Shown piece by piece: positions 33,760 through 41,074 of a stretch of DNA of 64,000 bases. This stretch comes from Streptomyces brasiliensis (lineage in GTDB: Bacteria; Actinomycetota; Actinomycetes; Streptomycetales; Streptomycetaceae): contig NZ_BMQA01000017.1 of assembly GCF_014647875.1 (NCBI RefSeq), positions 62,001-126,000 on the forward strand, written 5' to 3'. The position numbers and the translations under genes are program-made. The notes under the pieces are model-generated. The model was not told the origin of the DNA and did no database searches. It worked only from the letters and a program-made list of their open reading frames with translations. Position 1 is the first letter of the stretch. Every line of letters begins with the position of its first letter.

Positions 33760-35841
33760 TCAGGCGGCCCGGCGGTCCTGTTCCGCCTCCGCGAGCGGCA
33801 CCTGGGGCCCGTTCGACTCGCTCAGCCAGCGGCGCAGGACGCGGTGCACGTGCTCGGCGCCGGCCAGTTCCTCCCCGTCGCCGGCCGGCGCGGGCAGCTC
33901 GAGGGGCGACAGCAGGAAGGGGCGGGCCTGGGCGCCGCCGAGGCCGCCGTGCGAGCCGATCTGCTCCTCGAAGGCGAGGACTTCGCCCTCGGCCGGTTCG
34001 TACCAGGAGTTGACCATGATGTCGGCGGTGTGCGGGAAGGCGTGCGTGCGACGGACGGCGTCGGCGGCGCCGGGCCCGAACACGGTCAGCGGGCCGGGCT
34101 GTTCGTCGAGCCGGTCCAGCGGGATCTCCGCACCGTACGCCCCGAGGACCACCCCGCCGTGCTCCTCGCTGCGCACCAGCAGGAACCCGATGCCGGGGTG
34201 GTTGGCGAGGGTGGGGAGCAGCGCGGGGTGCCGGGCGTCGATCTCCTCCTTGGTCATACGGTGCGGCACATCCGGGAAGGAGATCAGGCCGAGGTTGCCC
34301 GAGGCCAGCACGATCGGCTCCGAGCGGCGGCGGGAGGGGCGGTGGTGCTCGCCGCGTTCCTCGACCGGCCTGCGCAGCGCCGCCCGTACGGCCGCCCGCG
34401 CCTCCGTGCCGCTGTGGGTGCGCTCGGCCTTTCTCGGTACGGGCAGTCCGCAGCCGGCGCGGACGAGCTGGCCGAGGGTGAGGCCGTAGCGGGCGCGGAA
34501 GGTCTCACCGGGGCTCTGGCCGTGGTCGGAGAGGACCACGATCCGGTACGGCCGCGGGGCGTGCTCGGCGACCTTCTCGATCAGGGCGAGCGACCGGTCG
34601 AGGCGCTGGAGCACCTTCTCGGTGTCGCGGCTGCGCGGCCCGGAGTGGTGGGCGACCTCGTCGTAGGCGACCAGGTCGGCGTAGACGGCGGTGCGCCCCG
34701 CGAGCAGGTCGCCCATCACGGCCGCGACGACGACGTCCCGCTCGACGACGGTGGCGAAGGCGCGCACGAACGGGTAGAGACCGCCGCGGCCGACACGCGG
34801 GCGCTGCTTGCGGGCGCGGGCCCGGGTGGACTGGGCGATCTCGCGGCCGACCTCGGCGCAGAAGGACAAGGCGGTGCGGACGGCGTTGGCGGGGTCGGAG
34901 AAGTAGGCGAAGTAGCCCGCGCGGGAGCGGTTCTCACGGCCCCGGCGGCGGGCGGCGATGGACAGGACGAGGGCCTGTTCGTCGGCGCCGCCGCTGAACA
35001 GGTTGCCGCGACTGGCACCGTCCACCGTGAGCAGTCCGCCGTCGCCGGTGCGCTCGACGGCACGGCGCTGGAGTTCGGCGGCGCTGGTCGGGCGGTTGCA
35101 GACCATCACCTCGCGGTGCTCCTTCTCGTACCAACGGAACGCGGGCACGTCGAAGGTGCTGCCGTGCAGGATGCCGAGCTGGCTGGCGCCGGTCTGGCTG
35201 GACCAGTCGGTGCGCCAGGGGGTGAGCCGGTGGGTGGGGCGCCGGCCGTCGCCGGCGGCCAGCCAGCGGCCGACGGTCGGCATGAGTCCCTTGCGGACGG
35301 CGTCGGTGATTACGTCGTGGCCGACGCCGTCGAGCTGGACGACGACGGTGCCGGGGGCGGACGGGCACGGCGGGTGGGCTCCGCGGCGGCGGTCGGCGAG
35401 CCGGTAGAGACGGCGGCGGTAGGCGTCGTCGTCGCGCACGGCGAGGGCACCGCCGGTGGCGGAGGCGACGGCGGACATCACGGCAGCGACCATGACGGCG
35501 GTCTCGGGGGCGACCTCGCTCTGGCCGGACGGGTTGATGCGCAGGGCGACCAGCAGCAGCGAGCCGTTGAGGAAGAACACGAGCAGGCCGAGCACCAGGG
35601 CGGGCACGAGCAGCAGCAGCCGTACGAGAAGCGGCCAGACGACGGCCGAGAGCACACCGAAGGCGCCGGCGCCGAGCGCGGCGGTGATGGCGATGCGGGT
35701 GGCGCTGTCGCCGTGGGCGGACTGGAGCTGGAAGTCGGGCAGGATCCCGGCGAGCACGAGCATGGTGACGGTCGAGCCCGCCCACACGGTCACACTCCGC
35801 CCGACCTGCCGCGCGACCCGCCGCCACCGCCCGCCAAGCAC
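33760..35841 (-). CDS. Membrane protein with holin-like N-terminus and alkaline-phosphatase-fold phosphodiesterase domain
   Basis: A 693-residue protein. Four hydrophobic segments in residues 17-135 (for example VTVWAGSTVTMLVLAGIL and LLVRLLLLVPALVLGLLVFF) resemble the mycobacterial four-TM phage holin superfamily IV. From about 165 follows an alkaline phosphatase/nucleotide pyrophosphatase fold: metal Asp in VVVQLDGVGHDV (171), the later AYDEVAHHSGPRS and VVLSDHGQSPG with metal Asp/His, and a C-terminal HTADIMVNSWYEPAEGEVLA. The nucleophile Ser/Thr is probably in TDWSSQTGASQLG. Likely a membrane-bound phosphohydrolase; substrate and side of the membrane are unknown. Confidence 0.8.
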   Translation of the reverse strand: MLGGRWRRVARQVGRSVTVWAGSTVTMLVLAGILPDFQLQSAHGDSATRIAITAALGAGAFGVLSAVVWPLLVRLLLLVPALVLGLLVFFLNGSLLLVALRINPSGQSEVAPETAVMVAAVMSAVASATGGALAVRDDDAYRRRLYRLADRRRGAHPPCPSAPGTVVVQLDGVGHDVITDAVRKGLMPTVGRWLAAGDGRRPTHRLTPWRTDWSSQTGASQLGILHGSTFDVPAFRWYEKEHREVMVCNRPTSAAELQRRAVERTGDGGLLTVDGASRGNLFSGGADEQALVLSIAARRRGRENRSRAGYFAYFSDPANAVRTALSFCAEVGREIAQSTRARARKQRPRVGRGGLYPFVRAFATVVERDVVVAAVMGDLLAGRTAVYADLVAYDEVAHHSGPRSRDTEKVLQRLDRSLALIEKVAEHAPRPYRIVVLSDHGQSPGETFRARYGLTLGQLVRAGCGLPVPRKAERTHSGTEARAAVRAALRRPVEERGEHHRPSRRRSEPIVLASGNLGLISFPDVPHRMTKEEIDARHPALLPTLANHPGIGFLLVRSEEHGGVVLGAYGAEIPLDRLDEQPGPLTVFGPGAADAVRRTHAFPHTADIMVNSWYEPAEGEVLAFEEQIGSHGGLGGAQARPFLLSPLELPAPAGDGEELAGAEHVHRVLRRWLSESNGPQVPLAEAEQDRRAA

Positions 35842-36130
35842 GCCCCGACCACCTCACATCCCGTCCCCACGCCGACGGGGACCTGGGCTCCACCTTGTCA
35901 CAGGGCGTTGCCCGGATTTCGGGGAGTCCGCCACCGGCGGTCCGTCCGAGCACGACCGCCGCACGCCGGGCATCGCACCGCCCCCTGAAACCGCCGCGGC
36001 GGCGGGCCACCACGGCGGCGGAGCCCAGCGGTGCCGAACCGGCCGTGACAGACGACACGGGCCCGGCCCGCACACGGCGAGCACCCGGCGACGCGGCCGG
36101 CACAGACCCCCGCCGAGCCCGCGGCAGCGG

Positions 36131-36532
36131 CTACCGCCCGTCGTACCCCGCCGTCGGCATCGACAGGCGGCGGTGTACCCGGGCCTTCATCTGGGCGTCG
36201 TACAGCGGTTCCGCGTGGCCGACCGTCTCGACCCGCACCCCGCGCCGCGCGCACTCCGCGGTGAACTCGTCCACGGACGACAGCGCGCTCTCCAGAACCC
36301 GGCGACTGGGCGCCACGAACACGTCCGTCCCGGGCCGCACCCCGTCCCACAGCACGCAGTGGTCCGCACGCAGCCCCCGGACGAGCAGCTCGCGCACGAC
36401 GACGTAGCCGCGCTCGACGGCCCAGCGGGCGCACATCGCGTGCTGACTGCGCGAGTCCACGAGGAAGGGATCCGCTTCCAGCTCCTCGAGCGGCGTCAGA
36501 CTCGCGATCGCCGTGACGCGGACCGGTCCCAT
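36131..36532 (-). CDS. Uncharacterised actinobacterial protein, possibly resolvase-N-terminus-like
   Basis: A 133-residue soluble protein without a family I can name firmly. It reads DSRSQHAMCARWAVERGYVV, then VLWDGVRPGTDVFVAPSRRV and SSVDEFTAECARRGVRVETV. The order S/Q-x-x-x-C/M-x-x-W-A-x-x-R-G-Y followed by V-x-x-P-S-R-R-x-L resembles the nucleotide-binding half of serine recombinases, but the catalytic Y-x-R-x-S start and a DNA-binding domain are missing. The Met start MGPVRVTAIASL was chosen over a longer reading because the added residues look non-coding. Divergent from an MBL-fold gene with an 85-base gap. Function unknown. Confidence 0.6.
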   Translation of the reverse strand: MGPVRVTAIASLTPLEELEADPFLVDSRSQHAMCARWAVERGYVVVRELLVRGLRADHCVLWDGVRPGTDVFVAPSRRVLESALSSVDEFTAECARRGVRVETVGHAEPLYDAQMKARVHRRLSMPTAGYDGR

Positions 36533-36617
36533 GGCGTCCCCCTCACCTCCGGGTTTCGCCGCCGACCCTACTCCTGCCCGTAGGCTTCGGGGGAGTCGCG
36601 CGAAGGGGGCAAAGAAG

Positions 36618-37391
36618 GTGCCGGTGGAGATCACGTGGTGGGGTCACGCCACCTGCACGGTGGCGGACTCGGACGTACGCGTGCTCACCGATCCCCTGTT
36701 CGCCCGCCGGCTCGCGCATCTCCGCCGCCGCCGCGGCGGGACTCCCCCGCCGGACGCCGCCCGCGCGGACGTCGTGCTCGTCTCGCATCTGCACGCCGAC
36801 CACCTGCACGTTCCCTCGCTGGCCCGGCTCGCCCCGGGCACGCGCCTGCTCGTACCCCGGGGCGCACCACGGGCGGTGCCCGGGTTGCGCCGGCTCGGTC
36901 AGCTGCGGATCACGGAGATGGCGCCGGGCGACACCGCCACGGTCGGGGACCTCGTCGTACGGGCCGTGCCCGCGCGGCACGACGGACGGCGGCTGCCGGT
37001 CGGCCCGCACCGCGCCCCCGCGCTCGGGTACGTCGTCGAGGGCGAGGCCAAGACCTACTTCGCCGGGGACACCGGGCTGTTCGACTCCATGCCCGCCGAG
37101 GTCGGGCCGGTGGACGTGGCGCTGCTCCCGGTCGGCGGGTGGGGGCCGTACCTCGGCGAGGAACACCTGGACGCGCGCCGGGCGGCGCAGGCGCTGGCCC
37201 GGCTCGCGCCCCGCAGTGCGGTGCCGGTGCACTACGGCACGTACTGGCCGATCGGCATGGACGCCGTGCGCCCCCATGAATTCCATGCGCCGGGCGACGA
37301 GTTCGTGCGGCAGGCCGCCGAGTACGCGCCCCAGGTGGCGGTGCACAAACTCGGACACGGCGAGGGTGTGCGCCTGGAGGTCGCGCGGTGA
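36618..37391 (+). CDS. MBL-fold metal-dependent hydrolase
   Basis: A 257-residue metallo-beta-lactamase-fold protein of the UlaG/YcfU-like group. It begins VEITWWGHATCTVADSDVRV; the metal motif H-x-H-x-D-H is SHLHADHLHV near 58-67; further ligands are the His in VPARHDG, Asp in YFAGDTGLFDS and His in VPVHYGTYW. Members cleave phosphoesters, lactones or N-acyl phospholipids. GTG 36618 is preceded by AAGGGGG; the longer reading from 36513 is not protein-like. The stop overlaps the DedA GTG (GTGA), so it is co-translated with a membrane protein, hinting at a lipid-related role. Confidence 0.87.
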   Translation: MPVEITWWGHATCTVADSDVRVLTDPLFARRLAHLRRRRGGTPPPDAARADVVLVSHLHADHLHVPSLARLAPGTRLLVPRGAPRAVPGLRRLGQLRITEMAPGDTATVGDLVVRAVPARHDGRRLPVGPHRAPALGYVVEGEAKTYFAGDTGLFDSMPAEVGPVDVALLPVGGWGPYLGEEHLDARRAAQALARLAPRSAVPVHYGTYWPIGMDAVRPHEFHAPGDEFVRQAAEYAPQVAVHKLGHGEGVRLEVAR

Positions 37392-38014
37392 GCTGGTTCG
37401 CCGCGGCCTCGACGGCCGTGCCGCCGGAGTCGACCCAGCAGGCGATCGGCTATCCGTCGCTGTTCCTGCTGGTGCTGATCGGCGCGTTGGTGCCGGTGGT
37501 GCCGACCGGGGCGCTGGTGAGTTCGGCGGCGGTGGTGGCGTTCCACCAGACGGCGCCGTTCGCGCTGGGGCTCGTGTTCGTGACGGCGTCGCTGGCCGCG
37601 TTCCTCGGTGACGCGGCGCTGTACTGGCTGGGGCGGCGCGGGATGGGCTCGAGGAACGGCTCACGCTGGCTGGAGGCGATACGGGCGCGGGCTCCGGAGG
37701 AACGGCTCGCCCAGGCCCAGGACCAGCTCGCCGAGCACGGGGTGACGGTGCTGGTGCTGTCCCGGCTGGTTCCGGCGGGCCGTATACCGGTGATGCTGGC
37801 CTGTCTGATGGCCGACTGGCCGCTTCGCCGCTTCACCCGCGGCAACCTCCCGGCGTGCCTGGCCTGGGCGGTGACGTACCAGGTGATCGGCATCCTGGGC
37901 GGCTCCCTGTTCAGCGAGCCGTGGGAGGGCGTGGTGGCGGCGGTCGCGCTGACGGTGCTCATCAGCGCGACGCCCGGTGTGTGGCGGAGGATACGCAGGA
38001 CGGCGCAAGCCTAA
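37388..38014 (+). CDS. DedA-family membrane protein
   Basis: A 208-residue DedA (SNARE-associated) membrane protein with four or five hydrophobic segments. Conserved pieces are LFLLVLIGALVPVVPTGALV, AAFLGDAALYWLGRRGMG and LVLSRLVPAGRIPVMLACLM, the last including the functionally important Arg of the family. DedA proteins are now viewed as lipid (undecaprenyl-phosphate or phospholipid) scramblases/flippases. Coupled to the MBL-fold gene by a GTGA overlap. Oddity: its stop TAA is made by the junction with an IS remnant; before insertion it would have been TAG, leaving the protein the same. Confidence 0.9.
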   Translation: MSWFAAASTAVPPESTQQAIGYPSLFLLVLIGALVPVVPTGALVSSAAVVAFHQTAPFALGLVFVTASLAAFLGDAALYWLGRRGMGSRNGSRWLEAIRARAPEERLAQAQDQLAEHGVTVLVLSRLVPAGRIPVMLACLMADWPLRRFTRGNLPACLAWAVTYQVIGILGGSLFSEPWEGVVAAVALTVLISATPGVWRRIRRTAQA

Positions 38015-38144
38015 GAGACCCCACCCGCGAACGAGCGGCACAAGGCCCACGTCGGAACAGCCGGCCGCACGGACCACACGCCACCCAGGCGCGCCCGCTC
38101 CGTACACAGACCGGACGGACATCACAGCATTACGTGATGACTCT
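38014..38144 (-). mobile_element. 131-bp deletion derivative of the same IS5-type element
   Basis: Flanked by TA at 38012-38013 and 38145-38146 inside CC-TA...TA-GG, so again inserted in CCTAGG. It keeps the first four bases of the left end (AGAG) joined to the right-end 130 bp of the element; that 130 bp aligns with 28196-28325 at 126 of 130 positions without gaps. The deletion joint falls at GAG, present at both parent points. With the left terminal repeat gone it is immobile. Confidence 0.85.
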
Positions 38145-38197
38145 TAGGCCTGCACCGCGAGCCGGCGCAACGGCGCACCTCCACCCGTCACATGTGG

Positions 38198-38581
38198 TCA
38201 GATGGGCTGGAGCCGGGTGTGCAGGAGGCAGAATTCGTTGCCTTCCGGGTCGGCCAGTACGTGCCAGCTCTCGGTGCCGGTCTGGCCGACGTCGGCGGGC
38301 CTGGCGCCCAGAGCGAGCAGCCGCTCCAGCTCGGCGTCCTGGTCGCGGTCGGTGGCGTTGACGTCGATGTGCAGTGGGAGCTTCCCGGTCCGCGGGTCGT
38401 TGCTGGGGCTGAGGACGAGGGTGGGCTGCGGGCCACCGAAGCCGGTGTCGGGCGGCCCGATCTGGATGCTTCCGTCGTCCTCCCGGCCGAGCTCGACGTA
38501 GCCGAGGACTTCGCTCCAGAAGGCGGCGAGCCGCTCGGGGTCGGCGCAGTCGAGGACCAGTTCACTGATGCGGCATGCCAT
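38198..38581 (-). CDS. VOC-superfamily (glyoxalase/bleomycin resistance-like) protein
   Basis: A 127-residue protein of two beta-alpha-beta-beta-beta modules. It starts MACRISELVLDCADPERLAA and includes FWSEVLGYVELGR, PLHIDVNATDRDQDAELERL and ends with SWHVLADPEGNEFCLLHTRL, the D-P-E-G-N-E-F-C-L signature of the Glyoxalase_6 subgroup common in Streptomyces. The metal-site His and Glu positions are partly kept. These proteins include lyases, dioxygenases and antibiotic-binding proteins; substrate unknown. The start was placed at MACRIS, as the longer reading overlaps the MBL gene's end. Downstream lies the IS remnant. Confidence 0.87.
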   Translation of the reverse strand: MACRISELVLDCADPERLAAFWSEVLGYVELGREDDGSIQIGPPDTGFGGPQPTLVLSPSNDPRTGKLPLHIDVNATDRDQDAELERLLALGARPADVGQTGTESWHVLADPEGNEFCLLHTRLQPI

Positions 38582-38627
38582 GGCCGTCAGTGTACGTAGA
38601 GGTGATCCGGTAGAAACGTCCTGATCC

Positions 38628-39755
38628 TCAGTCCAGCACCCTGGAACCCCCCACCGGCAGGTCCCACAGGTCATCGCGGTTCAGGCCCGCCTTCTCCCAC
38701 GCCGCCCTGACCCGGGTGAGCGGTTCGAGGACGGGCTCGGCCGAGAGGACGAACGTGCCCCAGTGCATGGGGGCCATGCGGCGGGCGCCCAGGTCGTGGT
38801 GGGCCCGGACCGCCTCCTCCGGGTCGCAGTGCACGTCGGAGAGCCACCAGCGCGGGTCGTACGCGCCGATGGGGAGCAGGGCCAGGTCGATTCCGGGGTA
38901 GCGGCGGCCGATACGGGAGAACCAGTGGCCATATCCCGTGTCGCCCGCGAAGTAGACGCGCCGACCGTCCGGCGCCGTGAGCACCCAGCCGCCCCACAGG
39001 CTGTGGCAGGTGTCCCGGAGAGTGCGCTTGGACCAGTGGTGCGCGGGCACGAAGTCGAAGCGGACACCGGACAGTTCGGACGCCTCCCACCAGTCCAGCT
39101 CGGTGACGGTGGTGAACCGGCGGCGCCGGAACCAGCGGCCGAGCCCGGCGGGCACGAACACCGGGGTGTCGCGCGGGAGTCGGCGCAGGGTCGGGGCGTC
39201 CAGGTGGTCGTAGTGGTTGTGGCTGATGACGACCGCGTCGACACGCGGCAGGGCGCCCCAGGCGACGCCGACGGGGGTGATACGGGCCGGGGTGCCGAGG
39301 ATGCGGCGGGACCAGACCGGGTCGGTCAGGACGGTGAGCCCGCCGATCCGCACGACCCAACTGGCGTGCCCCGCCCAGCCGACGGCGACCGTGCGGGCGT
39401 CGACGCGGGGCAGCGGGCCGGGTTCGAAGGGGAGCCACGGGATGTCCTTGAGGCCCTCCTGTCCCGGCCTTACGGAGCCCTCGCGGGCGAACCGGGCCAG
39501 GGCCTTGAGGCCGGGCAGGGGGGCGGTGAGCCGGTCGTGGAACGTCCTTGGCCAGGACCGGACTTCGCCCAGCGGACGGGGTTCGGCGAGGGGCGGGAAC
39601 GGGGGTGCGAAGGGGGTCGGAGCCGCGGGCACGGCGGCTCTTTCGAGCGTCGTGGTCGGCGTGATCGGCGTGATCGGCGTGACGGGGGTGGTGGTCGTGG
39701 ACGTCGTCGTCGTGGACGTGATGGCTGACCCGGACTGCGGCGTCTGCTGCGTCAT
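38628..39755 (-). CDS. MBL-fold phospholipase D-like hydrolase with Thr-rich N-terminus
   Basis: A 375-residue protein. The metallo-beta-lactamase domain (about 115-365) resembles NAPE-PLD/UlaG enzymes: VGWAGHASWVVRIGGLTVLT, metal motif SHNHYDHLDAPTLRRLP, PAHHWSKRTLRDT, YFAGDTGYGHWF and MAPMHWGTF. Residues 10-40 are a run of Thr/Ser/Pro/Ile repeats (TSTTTTSTTTTPVTPITP), unusual here and probably a flexible linker; no signal peptide precedes it. The start MTQQTP was chosen because its ATG overlaps the stop of the aminotransferase-like gene (ATGA) with GGGAG eight bases ahead. Co-translated with the lysine-free aminotransferase. Substrate unknown. Confidence 0.85.
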   Translation of the reverse strand: MTQQTPQSGSAITSTTTTSTTTTPVTPITPITPTTTLERAAVPAAPTPFAPPFPPLAEPRPLGEVRSWPRTFHDRLTAPLPGLKALARFAREGSVRPGQEGLKDIPWLPFEPGPLPRVDARTVAVGWAGHASWVVRIGGLTVLTDPVWSRRILGTPARITPVGVAWGALPRVDAVVISHNHYDHLDAPTLRRLPRDTPVFVPAGLGRWFRRRRFTTVTELDWWEASELSGVRFDFVPAHHWSKRTLRDTCHSLWGGWVLTAPDGRRVYFAGDTGYGHWFSRIGRRYPGIDLALLPIGAYDPRWWLSDVHCDPEEAVRAHHDLGARRMAPMHWGTFVLSAEPVLEPLTRVRAAWEKAGLNRDDLWDLPVGGSRVLD

Positions 39756-40999
39756 CGAGGAGGCTCCCATCGCTGAGCGTCGTCGCGGAGATCGTCGAGG
39801 ACCGACCTCAAGGAGATCAACGCGCGTTGCACATGTGGCAGTTCCAACGGTGAGGGTGACGTGAGGCATTCCGTGCGTTCCTCGTCCGTGCCGCCCAGCA
39901 GCGGCCCCGTGGACAGCCGCACGCGCAGCGCCCCCAGGTCGTCGCCGAAGCGGTGGCCACCAGGCGCGGGCATCCCGAGCCGGGCGGTGAGGAAGTCCTC
40001 CAACTCCTGTGCGTCGCCGACGCCGTGCGCGCCCAGCGCGGAGCGCAGCTCATCGAGGTCGACGTAGAGATGGCGGCCGGCCTGCGGCGGCCGGGACAGC
40101 GCGCCCGCGGCCACGACGGCGGCGTGCACGGCGGCGGCAACGCGTGCGTGCAGGCGTACGGCGCTGTCGCGGCGTACGGTGACCGGCCTGGGTTCGTCGA
40201 GCGCGTAGCCGGCGGCGGCCGCGACCGGGCCCGCGACCGTCGCCCCCATCGCGGTGAGCACGTCGAGCACGCGAGCGTGGAGCCCCTCCCCCTCCGCTCC
40301 CTGGGGGAAGCGCGCGACGGCGGCGGGCCAGCCGGGCGGCAACAGCGCACCGGCCAGATCGGTGACGACGGTGACCCGGTCGGACAGCATCTCGGCGGGG
40401 CTGAGCAGCACCGTGTCGTGCGGGGCGTGCAGGGTGTCGCGCCAGGTCTCGTCGCTGACCAGGTGCAGACCCTCGCCCTGGGCGGCCTCGACGGTCTCGT
40501 GCAGCGCCTCGGGCGGGGCGACCGTGGCGGTCGGGTCGTCGGCGACGGAGAGCACCAGCAGCCGCGGGTCGCCGCCCTCGGCACGGACCCGGCGCACGGT
40601 CTCCAGGAGCGCGTACGGGTCCGGGACGCCGCCGCTCTCGGCGGGCGTCGGCACATGGAACACCGGCCTGCCCAGCAGCCGTGCGTACGGCGCCCACCAT
40701 GCGGCACAGGGCCGGGGCACCAGGACGTCGCCGCCGAGCGCCGCGGTCAGCGCGAGCAGCAGGGACGGGGCACCGGGGCCGGCGGCCACGTGGGAGGCCT
40801 CGGTGGGCAGTCCGCGGCGGGACCAGTAGCCGCAGGCCGCGTCGAGTACGCCGGGACCACCGCCGATCGGCTGTGCCGCGGTCCGGTACGCGGCCGCGGT
40901 GAGCACGTCGGCGAGTTCGGGCAGGACGGGCAGTCCGTCGCCGGGCAGGGACGGCCCGTAACGGACGGGGCCGTGGCCTTCGGGGTCCGTCCGCCGCAT
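39752..40999 (-). CDS. Aminotransferase class I/II fold protein lacking lysine (probably not a PLP Schiff-base enzyme)
   Basis: A 415-residue protein with the class I/II aminotransferase layout: AAQPIGGGPGVLDAACGYWS, then VAAGPGAPSLLLALTAALGG (cofactor phosphate-loop region), VLVPRPCAAWWAPYARLLG, the SDETWRDTLH segment (equivalent of the D-E-x-Y cofactor-pairing strand) and, where S-x-S-K should be, VVTDLAGALLPPGW. I see no lysine anywhere in the protein, so the catalytic Schiff base cannot form. The start ATG 40999 has GGAGGCGGAC in front; an ATG at 41053 is an alternative. It is co-translated with the MBL-fold gene. It may be a regulator, scaffold or pseudoenzyme. Confidence 0.8.
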   Translation of the reverse strand: MRRTDPEGHGPVRYGPSLPGDGLPVLPELADVLTAAAYRTAAQPIGGGPGVLDAACGYWSRRGLPTEASHVAAGPGAPSLLLALTAALGGDVLVPRPCAAWWAPYARLLGRPVFHVPTPAESGGVPDPYALLETVRRVRAEGGDPRLLVLSVADDPTATVAPPEALHETVEAAQGEGLHLVSDETWRDTLHAPHDTVLLSPAEMLSDRVTVVTDLAGALLPPGWPAAVARFPQGAEGEGLHARVLDVLTAMGATVAGPVAAAAGYALDEPRPVTVRRDSAVRLHARVAAAVHAAVVAAGALSRPPQAGRHLYVDLDELRSALGAHGVGDAQELEDFLTARLGMPAPGGHRFGDDLGALRVRLSTGPLLGGTDEERTECLTSPSPLELPHVQRALISLRSVLDDLRDDAQRWEPPR

Positions 41000-41074
41000 G
41001 TCCGCCTCCACGCAGTCCGTGATGCCGTGTCGTGTCCCCGGGGCCCGCGCCACGTGCCGTACGGCGTCCGGGGT

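Noticed and set aside
35842..36130. Gene between the phosphodiesterase and the 133-residue protein
   Set aside because: Frames on both strands are Arg/Ala/Gly-rich without motif or ribosome site. A small GTCCCC/GGGGAC hairpin is present at 35863-35882 but is too weak to call.
38014..38144. Idea that the 131-bp element is an active MITE
   Set aside because: Only four bases of the left terminal repeat remain, so a transposase could not recognise both ends. It is better read as a deletion product of a full insertion.
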